64,000 nucleotides of DNA, from NCBI GenBank assembly GCA_012845835.1, contig JABAKD010000024.1, positions 4,617,109 to 4,681,108 on the forward strand, written 5' to 3'. Within the stretch, counting starts at the first letter, position 1. Each line of letters opens with the position of its first letter. The notes beneath the pieces are model-generated. The model was not told the DNA's origin and searched no databases. It was given only the letters and a program-made list of their open reading frames with translations. Position numbers and translations under genes: made by a program. Below, in pieces: positions 41,551-53,237 of this stretch. Source of the DNA: Undaria pinnatifida (Eukaryota > Sar > Phaeophyceae > Laminariales > Alariaceae).

Positions 41551-41800
41551 GATTCTACGATATAGCCCCCCCCAAAACCAGCGATTTTCTTGATCGGACG
41601 TTTCATGGCTGCTCGATACAAGGAAGGGCGCATATTATTGAAAACAAAGCACATCCATTATATTTTCTTGTGTGCAAAACGTATATCGACCGATGACGTC
41701 GGGGTATCGAGGGACACCGTATTTCAGGACATGCGATCCGGAGCTGGTTTTGAAACCGGCGATTTCGTTAAAGAAAAGTTGGGGGGGTTGCCGTAGAACG
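41551..41800 (+). mobile_element. MITE-like element, copy 2
   Basis: GATTCTACGATATAGCCCCC at the left and GGGGGGGTTGCCGTAGAACG at the right form the clearest inverted ends of the family. The interior matches copies 1 and 3 (GACCGATGACGTCGGGGT, AGCTGGTTTTGAAACCGGCG). About 250 bp. Confidence 0.62.
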
Positions 41801-41917
41801 ACTCTCTTCTTCGTTCGCGCGACCCGACCAACATTTTGATGCGCCATGTATAAAAAGTTACCGTCCTGAAACAACTAAAAGCGGGCGATTGAGAGATGTA
41901 TTAATAGCACGCAGCTT

Positions 41918-42142
41918 GCAAAAAAGATGAATATCGATCCTAAATTCGTCGAACGCGCACAGCTGACGACGTCGTCAGAAGAGTTTTATAAAAAAAATAT
42001 CGTACAAAATATCGATCCTAATTTCGTCGTCGAACTCGCAGATGACGTCGTAAGAATAAATTTGCAAAATCTAGTCGTACAAAATTATCATACGATACTA
42101 ACCGAGATAGTTCCGCGCTTGCGTGAAGAAATCAACCGGTGA
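41918..42142 (+). repeat. Micro-ORF repeat with an internal second copy
   Basis: CACGCAGCTTGCAAAAAAGA then ATG 41927 opens a 71-residue frame. It begins MNIDPKFVERAQL and contains a second unit, QNIDPNFVVELADDVVRINL, before TGA 42140-42142. It is the longest open version of this repeat in the window. A tiny real peptide cannot be excluded, but the dispersed repeat context makes a mobile or structural repeat more likely. Confidence 0.45.
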
Positions 42143-42490
42143 CGGGTGCTACGATAGATGTGCACCCCTTTTTTTTCCAACACTACCCCTCAATTTAGAA
42201 GCTTAGTCTTGACAATGTCCTTCTTAACCCAAAAACTAATTCGAAAAAAGAAAAAAAAAAAACTGCTACGTACATGATCCCGGATGAAAAAACCCACACA
42301 GCCTAGGTACACAACACGAGAATATCAACGCAAAAGAAAAAAAAAGAAAAACAATTACCGACGATTATGGGTGAAGGAGACCCGTCATTCAGAAACCGTT
42401 CTCGCCAAAAAAAGGTATACCTCTATCCTAGCACGCGTCGAAAATAAACGTTTGGCCCAAAATGTGCAAAACCCGTACCGCGGTGGAAAA
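42140..42490 (+). repeat. Dispersed GCTACGATAGAGG repeat
   Basis: GACGGGTGCTACGATAGATG, CAATTTAGAAGCTTAGTCTT and AAAGGTATACCTCTATCCTA relate it to 33476-33960. Long A runs. No gene. Confidence 0.5.
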
Positions 42491-43244
42491 GACTACTCCT
42501 CACAGTAGCCCCAGCGGCTTCGTGCAGCCGACCGATGATGCTGGCCGTATTCATTTATTATTAACATTTTTTGCCCTCCGACAACATAGCGTAGATGCTT
42601 TTTCGATGTAAGTCGAATATCCTTCCATAAAGCAGCAGTAGCACCTAATATGAAGTCGAATGATCGCACCATAATGCAGTGGTATCTTCCGCCAACCTCT
42701 TGCCCATTTCCTTTCCCCACATCTTCTCCTTTTATCTACTACTTCCTTTTTCCTGTATATGTTTTAGCTGAGAGTCTACCTTAATCCTCATCAACATTGA
42801 TTGCCACCCCAGGGCAGTCATTCTCGTGAGAATGGAAGGAGTTATACGTATACCAGGTACCACTACGTCCGGAAAAAAATTAGCTCCATTTTAATTCAAA
42901 CTTGCTATACAAATGAATTACAAAGGTTGCTTATTTTTCCGGACTGAGTGGTACACGTCATGCAACACACCCATAACTTTGGGGGGGGAAACCACCTGGA
43001 ACATTAGCATTTATTGCAAAAAACATTTTGCAGTTCGTTGTTCAAGGTGGATTGAATTCAGGACGCTTGACTCGTTGGGGGCCCACGTGTACAATAGCGA
43101 GCAAAAGCACATCGAGGGTGATCTTACTTAGCAATAGGCTAGGAAAAAGCGTGCAGCTTATTATTATATATGAAACGATGTCAGAGGGCTCTTTTTTCTC
43201 ACCGGTCATGACTCGACCCGCGGGTCGGACGAGGACGATTTTCA
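42491..43244. other. No gene seen
   Basis: Unique AT-rich sequence with short frames only. Confidence 0.45.
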
Positions 43245-43620
43245 TTCGGGTAATGCTTATTTGCGAGACGGTGTCGCAAATAAGCCCCTTATTTGCGACA
43301 CCACGTTGCGTTGGCGGCAAACACCCCAGATTGTCTCCAAACTACCTAGGGTGCGGGTCGGCATGGCGTAAGGCTACCATTGAATCTATCGCTCAGCCAA
43401 AACGGGCTGGCCAGTACTCGAGGAGATATGGGGTATCTTGGGGCAACCGACCAATGTTCAGACCGTGTCGCAAATCCTTTATTTGCGACACGGTGTCGCA
43501 AATAAGCCCCTTATTTGCGACACCACGCTGCGTTCGCGGCAGATACCCCAGATTGACTCCTAACTCCCTAGGGTGTGTCGGCATGGCGTGAGGCTACCAT
43601 TGAATCTATCGCTCAGCCAC
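43245..43620 (+). repeat. Hairpin block GTGTCGCAAATAAG, copy set 1
   Basis: Perfect 15-bp-arm hairpins GGTGTCGCAAATAAG-CCC-CTTATTTGCGACACC lie at 43270-43302 and about 43500-43532. The second is directly preceded by a related hairpin (CCGTGTCGCAAAT..ATTTGCGACACGG). Each hairpin is followed by a shared ~120-bp unit: CACCCCAGATTG.CTCC, ACCTAGGGTGCGGGTCGGCA, TGGCGTAAGGCTACCATTGA. Two units, then an inverted block at 45085-45500. Confidence 0.75.
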
Positions 43621-44285
43621 ATCTACCCCGGGTTCAACTAGGTTGTTATGATATACGTCATTCCTCGCGATCTCAGCAAGACCCAGACAAAACTCAGATC
43701 TAGGTGCACTCCGTACAGTAGTGTATGTTGAGACGACTGTAGGTCCGTCGTCCCGAGCGGGGGAGTATAGGACTGCTCGCTGCCGCAAGCCCCAACTCCA
43801 ACTGCGACTTCACAAAAAAAACACAAGCAACCGAGAACAGCTCTCGATTGGATTCAATACCCATGACAATAGACTGTGGCCCTACCAATAACTGTTAATA
43901 ATAGTACCAGGTGTATGGCAAAACTAGATTACGGATACTTAGTACTCGTACTGCTGCTGGTGCTACAACAGGTGCGATTTTGTCGGGAAAAAACTCGTAC
44001 AGCGTACATGACGCATAGACTAACTAGGTAAGCTTTAGCTACGATGCTCTTGTGCATGTGTAGGCTGCGCTCACGTGCTCACCTGCCTACTGTCTACTCG
44101 TGGAATTAGGGCGATTTGGTAGCCGCACCTCACGCTAATAATTCCGTCGTAGTCCTGGTCTAAGCGGGGCGCGCGCGACGAACGTCGTGCGATGTCGTAA
44201 ATAAGGCTTATGTTTGCAACCATTCTGGACTTTTTTCGGTTGCACCAAGATACCACATGTTGCGAACATCAGTGTCGACCAAATC
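43621..44285. other. No gene seen
   Basis: Unique sequence, plus a degenerate half hairpin (GATGTCGTAAATAAGGCTTA) at about 44191. Confidence 0.45.
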
Positions 44286-45085
44286 CTTGATTTTAATATT
44301 ATATGTGACCTAAACCTGTTGGAAACCCTCCCCCCCTTCCCCCCCCCCCGCCGCCTTTTTTTTTTTTTTTTTTCCCTTGCTTTCTCTTGCTTAAACGCCC
44401 CACCTACTATCGAAATCCGCCAGAGTAATAAACACTTCCACGCCCTGGATATCGCCTCGTTATCGTTTCAGAGCCGTCCATGCCGCTGCTGCAATTCCCA
44501 CCCACCCCCGTCCCCAACGCCCCCTCCTTCCACCCACCACCCGCACCATCGCCTAGACCTAGCACCACGCGTATAGCAAACCCCTACATCAATGCGACCT
44601 AAAGCCCCCCCCCCCCCGCCCCCGGCCCCCCCCGCCACATTCCTCCCCCTCCCCCACAAGAAATATTTATAGTTTCCACGCACAAATGGACCTGCCCCAC
44701 CCGTCCCCTCCCCCCCCCTCCCCCCCTCCCGCCCCCCTTTTGATCAAAATCAGGCCCCCACGTCCTTAAAAACTCCGCCCTCCCCTCACCGGTTATTCGA
44801 CTTACAGGATTCACTTGATAAACTGATGCATTTCCCTCCACAGCTGTCAGATTTTGTTCCCCTCAGAAACGGGTTTTATAGTTTCCGCGCACAGACTGCC
44901 TAACATCACCCTGTTGACCCTGATAGCTACACTGTAGTTGTAAGGGGAGTTGCCGACCTATATCCTTAATGAGGACACACAACCCGTAATACGCGCGATC
45001 GGAGTATCACACACACAGCTTGCAAAGATGAGTTTCGACAAAATATTCGATCTCACAGCTGGAGTGTATTTTAATTTTTATAATA
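44286..45085 (+). repeat. G/C-rich composite repeat, truncated inverted copy 3
   Basis: The same family as 14885-16440 in opposite orientation, so the homopolymers are C here. It ends CACACAGCTTGCAAAGATGA, then GTTTCGACAAAATATTCGAT, then CTCACAGCTGG, reading MSFDKIFDLTAGVYFNFYNI. One module set is missing compared with the full copies. Confidence 0.65.
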
Positions 45086-45500
45086 TCTCCTCGAGTACTG
45101 GCCCGTTTTGGCTGAGCGATAGCTTCAGTGTTAGCCTTACGCCATGCCGACATACCCTAGGTAGTTAGGAGTCAATCTGAGTTGTCTGCCGAAAACACAG
45201 CGGGGTGTCGCAAATAAGGGGCTTATTTGCGACACCGTGACGCAAATACCTTATTTGCGACACGGTCTGAACATTGGTCGGTTGCCCCAAGATACCCCAT
45301 ATCTCCTCGAGTACTGGCCAGGCCGTTTTGGCTGAGCGATAGATTCAATGGTAGCCTTACGCCATGCCGACCCGCACCCTAGGTAGTTAGGAGTCAATCT
45401 GGGGTGTCTGCCGCCAACGCAGCGTGGTGTCGCAAATAAGGGGCTTATTTGCGACACCGTGTCGCAAATACCTTATTTGCGACACTGGTGTCGCAAATAG
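45085..45500 (-). repeat. Hairpin block GTGTCGCAAATAAG, copy set 2 (inverted)
   Basis: Two units in opposite orientation to 43245-43620, with hairpins at about 45204-45265 and 45426-45500. In both places two or three palindromes stand back to back. Together with the first block it forms a large inverted pair around 43.6-45.1 kb. Confidence 0.75.
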
Positions 45501-45594
45501 CATTAGTCTTTTCAAAATGTCGCGGGTCAAGCCCGGTCGAACCAGGGAGGTGCTCGAAAAATCACAGGTCTGGTCAGGAGTTTTTCAAAATTCA

Positions 45595-45865
45595 CGGGCT
45601 GGGTCGGGACGGGTCGGGTCGGGTCGGGTCGGGTCGGGTCGGGTCGGGTCGGGTCGGGTCGGGTCGGGTCGGGTCGGGTCGGGTCGGGTCGGGTCGGGTC
45701 GGGTCGGGTCGGGTCGGGTCGGGTCGGGTCGGGTCGGGTCGGGTCGGGTCGGGTCGGGTCGGGTCAGGTCGGGTCGGGTCGGGTCGGGTCGGGTCGGGTC
45801 GGGTCGGGTCGGGACGGGTCGGGTCGGGTCGGGTCGAGTCGGGTCGGGACGGGTCGGGTCCGGTT
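45595..45865. repeat. GGGTC pentanucleotide satellite
   Basis: About 50 copies of GGGTC in near-perfect tandem, interrupted by a few GGGAC and AGGTC units. All six frames are open and give Gly-Arg-Val-Gly-Ser or Pro-Asp-Thr-Arg repeats, which are not proteins. Flanks (GGTCAGGAG, TCACGGGCTGGGTCGG) recur in eroded form at 23880-24150. Confidence 0.95.
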
Positions 45866-46687
45866 GGGTCAGGAGGTTTTCAGTTATCATGGGTCGGGCC
45901 GGGGCATCCCGACCGGACCCGACCCGCAAAAAGCCTTGCATGTTACATTGACAAGCCGGGCACATCCCCTATTCCCCCAGCGACACGGCCTGCTTCGTGT
46001 GGCCGATGAGGGTGTGATAGTTAGACCGTCGGATTTTCTTCGACATTTTTTCCCGCTGAAACTCTAAAGGGTTTTATTTAATTAAGCGTGCTCGTCTACA
46101 AAATCTTGGCAAACGTGGATGGAGCAAAAAAAACACAAATCACGAACGCGCCAGCACAGCTTCAGCAACAACATCTCGGGAAGGAAGATGCAGGCAGGAC
46201 CGCTGTATACACGTGCAGGGGTTCATCTAACCCCCACGCCTTTCATTCATGCACGTAAGACAACGCCACCTACGCAAAAATCCTCGTCTGCCATTCTCCT
46301 CCCCGCCCCCCCCAAAGCGTGCCCCCCCCTACCCCCCCCGCCTCCCGAGTCTCTCGCATTGCTTCTCTCCAACCGTCCACCTTGCTTCACTGACCCGTTT
46401 ACCGTTAATGAATTACTATTGCAACAATCTTCCCGCTCTGACTTCAAGTACCGCTCCAGAAAACGTAATTCTGCCCCGTATTTCAATAACATCACAGCAT
46501 GCCCCCGTCGAGCCCCCCCCCTCCCTCCCTCCCCGCCAATCCCCGCCCCTATATCCCCTTCTTCCCCCCTGCAATCTTGCCCCTCCTTTCTTAACTCCTG
46601 TAACACCGCAAAACTGATCCCACACTAATTCCAAGTAGTTTGGCCCCCAAAACGCGGGTGCGGTTCTAAAGAGGCGACATCAGGGAG
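45866..46687. other. 3' flank of the dimethyltransferase gene
   Basis: C-rich sequence with a 75-bp-family fragment (CACACTAATTCCAAGTAGTT at about 46620) next to the stop codon. No clear gene. Confidence 0.4.
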
Positions 46688-46897
46688 TCAGACCATGCCA
46701 CCGTAGCCCCCGGGTCCCCCTTCTCCCCCCTCCCCCCGAACGCTTGCACCGCCCCCGCCGCCGTCCCCTCCCCCCTCTTCGTCCCTCCCGCCTCCGCCGC
46801 TACCTCGCATACCTCTCCACGCCTTGCTCCCCTGGGGCAGCTCCGCGCTGTCCCCGAAAACCGCCCTAGTCAGCTCTACGAACTCCAGGGGTTCAAG
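46688..46897 (-). CDS. Dimethyltransferase exon 7 (Gly-rich tail)
   Basis: Acceptor TTAATACAG. It reads LEPLEFVELTRAVFGDSAEL, then PQGSKAWRGMRGSGGGGRDE and a Gly-rich stretch to TGA 46688-46690. LxPxEFVxLT is the usual KsgA ending; the Gly-rich tail of about 40 residues is extra. Confidence 0.88.
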   Translation of the reverse strand, partial: LEPLEFVELTRAVFGDSAELPQGSKAWRGMRGSGGGGRDEEGGGDGGGGGASVRGEGGEGGPGGYGGMV

Positions 46898-49800
46898 CTG
46901 TATTAATGTTTTGGTGATTTTTTTTCATGTTTTTTATGTTGTATGTTTAGGTTTTCATTTAATGCGAGACGCAGGGCAAACAAAAAACACGAGGGCAGAG
47001 GGGGATCGGGGGTGGGGGGGGGGGGTGGGGGCAGACGTTAAGTAGGGGCAGGGTGTAAACGCACAAAACAAAATGCAAGGTACCTATATACCTACACGCC
47101 TAGGGGGTAAATTTTACACTGCTGTGCTATGGGGAGGATTCGTTTTGCAGGCCTGAGGCGCACATGCCATCCACAGCGTTAATAAGGCCAAGTATAAAAG
47201 AGTCAACGCTACTGTAGAGAACGCGTTTTTGGGACCATCATTTTCCCGAAAGACAGGGCAGCATCTCCGAGGAATTGCCTCATACCTCCGCAATTCCGCT
47301 TGTGAGTTTTTTTTTTTTTTTTTCATCCTCCGGCGGATGGGGAAAAATAAAGAGGTTAAGCTCACCACACTTCCACGTATTTTCATACACGTCCCGTGCC
47401 GATGTAACTCAAATGCATTCGCAATCAAGCTGGTTTTCCTGGCGTGTCCTTCAGTTCCCGTGATAGCGATAGCGCGAGCTGTGTAACGTAAAAATCGTTC
47501 GTGGCTCACCCCTACGTACAATACACGACGCCATCGGGATAATTCATCGCTTGCGTGTCCGTACGAGTTTTTTTGTTGTTGTCAAAATCGGGATTTGTGC
47601 GAGGTATACACAGCTTCTCATCTGACGAACTTCAGAAAGAAAAAAGAAAAAACGGCACCCTCCGTACCACAGCATGGCTCAGAATACCCTGTACCGGTAT
47701 GGTGTTCTTGCTGTGCTTATGTGGACGCCGGCTGCACCCTCCCCAGGTATCCCCCCCCCCCCCCCCCCCCGCATCGGTCTATGGGCATGCCACCACGACC
47801 ACGCAAGAAATGAGTATGTGTGTACGTACACCCCGCCTCAGAGAGAGAAAACAGTTCAGGTACGCTTGACCACAAGACCGAACAAACATAAAGCAACAAA
47901 GCCGAACTGTTCGCAGGCGGTCGAACGAAAAACACATATGCAGACATATCCAAGGACGCACACACAGACAAACGCCGGGAGACAAAATGAGAGAGAGGGC
48001 AAACAATGTCGTCCCGTCACGTACCCCGGCCTCCTCCTGCCGCAACCTCCTACGATACCACATAACATCGAGAAAGAAATGAAGAAAAAATCGGCTGTCG
48101 AATCGAAAAAAAAACACACACAAGATTCAACACAGCACGACGCCATACAACACAAAACAACACAACACGACACGGACACAGCACAACACCATAAAACGCA
48201 CAGAAAAACACACACAAAAAACCCCCGCAAAAACACGCAAAAACAAAAGACGGAGGGAGAGAGAACTACCATCATCATCGCCACTGTCCTCATATCCCGG
48301 TCACCTGCTCTGGCCTCCTGGTGGCGAACTCCTCGGGAAGCGTCTGTCCCGCTCTGAGGAGGGGCTTGAGGCTCTGCCGCAGCATTTTGCGACGCTGCTG
48401 GAAAGCTGACGATAGGACGCTCTTCAGGCAAGCCTGGTTGACGCCCGGCCCCTCGCCTGACCAAAGACACGGAGGAGTGTGACAGTGGTTGGGTGAGAAT
48501 GTATGTCTAGTGTTTCGTATAGGGGGTTGCCAACAATGAACCCGAACGATCTCCGTCTACGGCAAAATCAAACCCCTCTCTCTTTGCGACCAACACCAGG
48601 TATGCGTCTCTTCGCTTGGTTCATCGCTTTCTTACCCTGCCTGCCTGCATGTTAGTCTGGGTGTCCGCCTGTCTCTCCCAGGGGGTTTCTATGAGCTTGA
48701 AACACTTGTATGCCTGTCTGTCTCTCTAGGTGTCCCTTGAAAATCCAATCCTTGTCTGCCTGTGCCTGTCTGTCTGTCTCTCTAGGCGCTCCTATGAGTG
48801 CAATACTTGTCAGCCTGCCTGCCTGCCTGCCTGTCTGTCTGTCTGATTCTTCGTGTTTGCCTCCCCCTCCCCCCCCCCCTCCTACGCAAACAGTTTTATG
48901 TAATATATGGAAAAATCGTAATGAGCACCCAAACGTTGGAGGTGTCTTTACTATGAGTAGGAACGGTGCTCCGTCTCGAAAGGGAAGCGTGGTCAATGGT
49001 CACATGACTAAGGCAAGCAAAAAGTGAGTACCCCCCCCCCCCCCCCCTCCTCCCCCTCTCCATGCCCTCTCCCCCCCCTCCTTCTCTCTTCCAAACCCAA
49101 ACCTCAATACACGCAAGCCTAAGCCTCACCGGTGAAGTCCAGGCTGATAAGCGCGGACGTTACGCTCGGCTGAGGATAAAACACCGTCGGAGGAATCTGG
49201 AACAGCACCTGCGGCCTAGCGTACAGCTGAAAAACCACGCTGAGGATACCGTACTGCTTGGTACAAGTCTTGGCCACTATCCTCTGAGCCACCTCCAGCT
49301 GCATCGTCACCACGGCTCGCCGCACGCTCAGGTAGTGGTCGCACAGGGTGAACAGAATCTGTGCGCAGGAAAAACCACAGGGCACGGGTGGGGGTTGGGG
49401 AGGGGTCAGGGGAAGGGGAGGGAGTACTGGGGTTGGCGGTCAGCGTTGGAAGTGCGGGGGGGGGGGAGGGAGTAGGGGGGTTGGGGTTTGGGGGGGGGTG
49501 AGGGTTGGGGGCTGGCGTTGGGGGTAGGGGTGGACGTGGGGCTTGGGGTTGGGGTTGACGGGTGGAGTGGGAGTTCCAGCTCGGGGATTGGGACAAAGGT
49601 GGGGGTTGGGGAGTGATCGGGAGAAGGGGAAGGAGTACTGGGGTTGGGGTTGGCGTTCGAAGTGCGGGGGGGGGGGGTGAGGGAGTAGGGGGGTTGGGGT
49701 TAGGGGGGGGTGAGGGATGGGGGTTGGCTGTGGGGGTAGGGGGAGACGTGGGGGTTAGGGTTGGGGTTGGGTTTGGGGTTGAGGTCGGGGTTGGGGGTGC

Positions 49801-52800
49801 GTCAGGGTTGGTTTGGCTATTTGGCTACCTGGCTCGTGATGTGGTAGGGAAGGTTGCCGATCACAGACAGCGGTCCTCCCCTGAGCTCGGCCAGCTTGGT
49901 GTAGTCCACCTGCAGAACGTCCGACATGACCACGCCCAAGGAAGGCATGCTGCTTTCCAGCAGCTGCAAGCGGCGGCGGCAGGGGCGGTGGTGGTGGCGA
50001 ACGATGGGGGGGGTCGATATCAGGTCAATTTCAACCGGAAAAGCGAGGAACGACCAGCAAAGGCGGGAGCGAGAAAGGGCGGGAGGGAACGGGGGGTGAG
50101 GGAGGAAGGGGGGAGTGACAGAGGGAGAAACAGACTAGCGCAGAGACGAGATCGAGCACGTTTCGTCTCTATGGGGTAGTTTCAAGCGTACAGCTACATA
50201 GTGTGTCCCACTGCTGCCTCTGGAAGTAGCCGCACCGGAAAACAAAAGTTTTTTGTTCGATGCGGTCCTCGATCTGCAAGAAACTACGCACAAGGTGCCG
50301 AAGTCCGACTGACAAGCGGTTTTTAGTAGGATGTGGCTCATCCTCTTATGCGATCCATCAAGCACGCTCACGAGGGGCTTCGCGCTTGGTGCAGGTAATG
50401 TCTGCCTGGTCGGTGAAAGTCCGACGTGTTCCGTCCCGGCATTGTACAGCATTGGAGGGGTGCGAAAGTCTACGATTGTACATAATTCGCTCATCATGAC
50501 AATGATTACATCCACTCACCCCCCCCCTCCCACGTTTACTACACATATGTTGCTGACGAAACGAAACGCCCCCCCCCCTCCTCCCTCTCTCTCCACACCT
50601 TCCCGCGTTTAATCACAACTTCGTTGACGGAAGGCAACCCCGCCCCCCGACCCCACCATGCACAATGCTTTCGCTGATACGCCGCTCCCGCCCCCCCCCC
50701 CGCGCGCTCTCCCGTACACCATACGGTCAACTTCATTTATTGCTCGTAACGAAACCTAACGTGCTGCCGGCGAATTGGGTTGATTTCACACCTCGATCGC
50801 CCGCTGGTCGATGTCCACGGCCAGCATGTCGGGAAATCTCTCGTGCAAAACCTGCAAAAGCAGCAAAAACAAAGAAAAGGCAGCCGGAATCAAAACGGCG
50901 GTTCCTTCCGAGGCCCCGCAGGCACAGATCACGCGCAAAAAGCGGATGCTTCAAACTGTTCGAAGGCACCCCCGACAACCCTAACGAGGTAAACATTGCT
51001 GCTATTATGGCAGCCATGTTTAGTTGCAGAACGTATCAGAATGAGCCCACCCCACGGCAGCGCTGCAGCGGAAGTTTCCGAGCTGCTAACACGAGGAGCT
51101 CATTATCTCACCCGAGACATGACTTCTTTCGAAGGCATTCGTTTTGCGCAATACGGCCACCACTTCTGCGCGTTAGTCCTCAAAACAAACGTACTCGAAA
51201 TCTGATCAGGACGCACGTCACGGCAGAGGTGCACTGGCTCTGTGTTGCCTTCCGAGGCTCCTATCCTCTTGAAGAGCTCCATGCCACGCCCCAAAACTGA
51301 TTTTTGAGAAGCTGAAAGCGCAATCCGATGGACAGACCCATAGGCTCGGCGGCGTACGAGAAAAAAAAATGTGGAACCAGAAAAAAGGGTATTCCGACGG
51401 TTTTGGGATATGGATATATCTAGCGTTGCGGCCACGAGTTCTGCCTCCATAGTAGATTGCGCTGTCAGCCCCTACAGCCCCACCTTGAAGCTAACCGAGG
51501 CGTTCGCAAGGCATAGCCTCTTTAGAGCCCCCAAACCCCTCCCTACACGAATTTCAAGTATATTTCCCCAAAACGCGTTTCCATCATAGCCCCTTTGGAG
51601 CCCCCAAACCCCTCTCTACACTATTTTGAAGTATTTTTCCCCCAAACGGGTTTTCATCATAGCCCCTTTAGAGCCCCCAAACCCCTCCCTACACGAATTT
51701 CGAGTACTTTTCCCCAAAACGGGTTTCCATTATAGCCCCTTTAGAGCCCCCAACCCCCCCTCTACACTAATTCCAAGTAATTTTGTCCACAGACCGGGTT
51801 TCCATTATAAAACCCCTTTAAAGCCCCCAAACCCCTCCCTACACTAATTTCAAGTAATTTTGTCCCCAAAACGGGTTTCCATTATAAAACCCCTTTAGAG
51901 CCTCCCTACACCAATTTCAGGTATTTTTTTTCCCAAAACGGGTTTCCACTATAGCCCCTTTAGAGCCCCCAAACCCCTCCCTACACTAATTTCAAGTAAT
52001 TTTGTCCCTAAAACGGGTTTCCATTGTAAAACCCCTTTAGAGCCCCCAAACCCCTCCCTAAACTAATTTCAAGTAATTTTGTCCCCAAAACGGGTTTCCA
52101 TTATAAAGCCCCTTTAGAGCCCCCAAACCCCTCCCTACACTAATTTCAAGTAATTTTGTCCCCAAAAACTAAGGTGTCCAGTTGTGAAGGCGTTAATGCG
52201 TCCGGCCATTCAGATTTTGCTTTCGGCCCAAAAGTGCTACCAGGTACCTCATATCGTAGCACGCGCCTCAGACCAACCGGCAATTTCTCGCTGGAGGAGC
52301 TCAACCAGCCAGAAGCGTGTCGTCCTACACGTGCAAAACCCCCATCGTGGGATGACTCAAAGGCGCACGGACTACGATGATTCCTGACTCCAAACAAAAA
52401 CGGAAAGGCAAGAGAGAAACGTCAAAAGTATCACACGCTATAGACCCAGGCTACGGTAGGGGGGATTCCCTTTTTTTTTGTCCGTTTTTTGCATTGGCTC
52501 GGGGTCACTCGCGCGGGTACCCCCCTCTGTTCCTCTGCGGTCTTGGCGTTTTCTTGGTGTGAGATAACTTGACCAGATCAGTCCCCCAAAACATCGCCTA
52601 ACGCATTCTTTTCCGTGAGGTATTCTGAGTCACTCGCGCGAGTGGCTCAAGCCCCTGGTAGTAAAAATTGGGGGGTTCCCCCTCACCGTAGCCTTGGTCT
52701 ATAGGAGCAGCTAAGTCAAAAGTATCACACGCTATAGAAGCAGCTAAGGGTTTGTAAAAGAAAACAGAGAGGGGACGTCAAAACGCGCTATACGACAGAG

Positions 52801-53203
52801 TGCGGTAGCCGTTACCTGTGTTAAGGCTCCGGTACCCGGTCCGAGCTCCACCACCCGCCTGCCCCCCTCCGAGGTGTCTCCGAAGTGGTTGCAGATCTTG
52901 AGCACGTAGTTCTGGTCCGTCAGGTAATTCTGGCCTAGACTCTGCTTTGGCCTGAATTCCCCCTGAGCAAACGCGGCAAAAGTGGGTATGCATCATTGGT
53001 GTTAAGCAGTGCATTCGTAACATCAGCTACATATTTGACAGGGGTTTGAGCTCTTCGAAGTGATAGCTGATCCTGCATATTGTTGGGTGGGTAAAAATGA
53101 CACTGTGCTGATAAAACCATATAACAAAATTCAAACGCGAGCGTATTGGTGCACAATGTACACGAGTAAGGCATGGCTGTACTCACGCAAAGTGAGAATA
53201 GAG

Positions 53204-53237
<34 letters not shown>

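Noticed and set aside
45424-46009. Long Gly-Arg-Val-Ser frames on both strands
   Set aside because: They are translations of the GGGTC satellite; every frame is open because the unit has no stop codon.
46119-46634. Pro-rich and Gly-rich frames on both strands
   Set aside because: C-rich low-complexity DNA just past the dimethyltransferase stop; no conserved composition.
49562-50179. 205-residue Gly/Val-rich plus-strand frame
   Set aside because: It is antisense to dimethyltransferase exon 4 and to the G-rich intron duplication.
50665-51300. 211-residue plus-strand frame
   Set aside because: It is antisense across dimethyltransferase exon 3 and its introns, without protein-like features.
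51515-52190. Regular direct repeats as a CRISPR array
   Set aside because: The repeats abut without unique spacers, the context is eukaryotic and intronic, and no cas-like gene exists.
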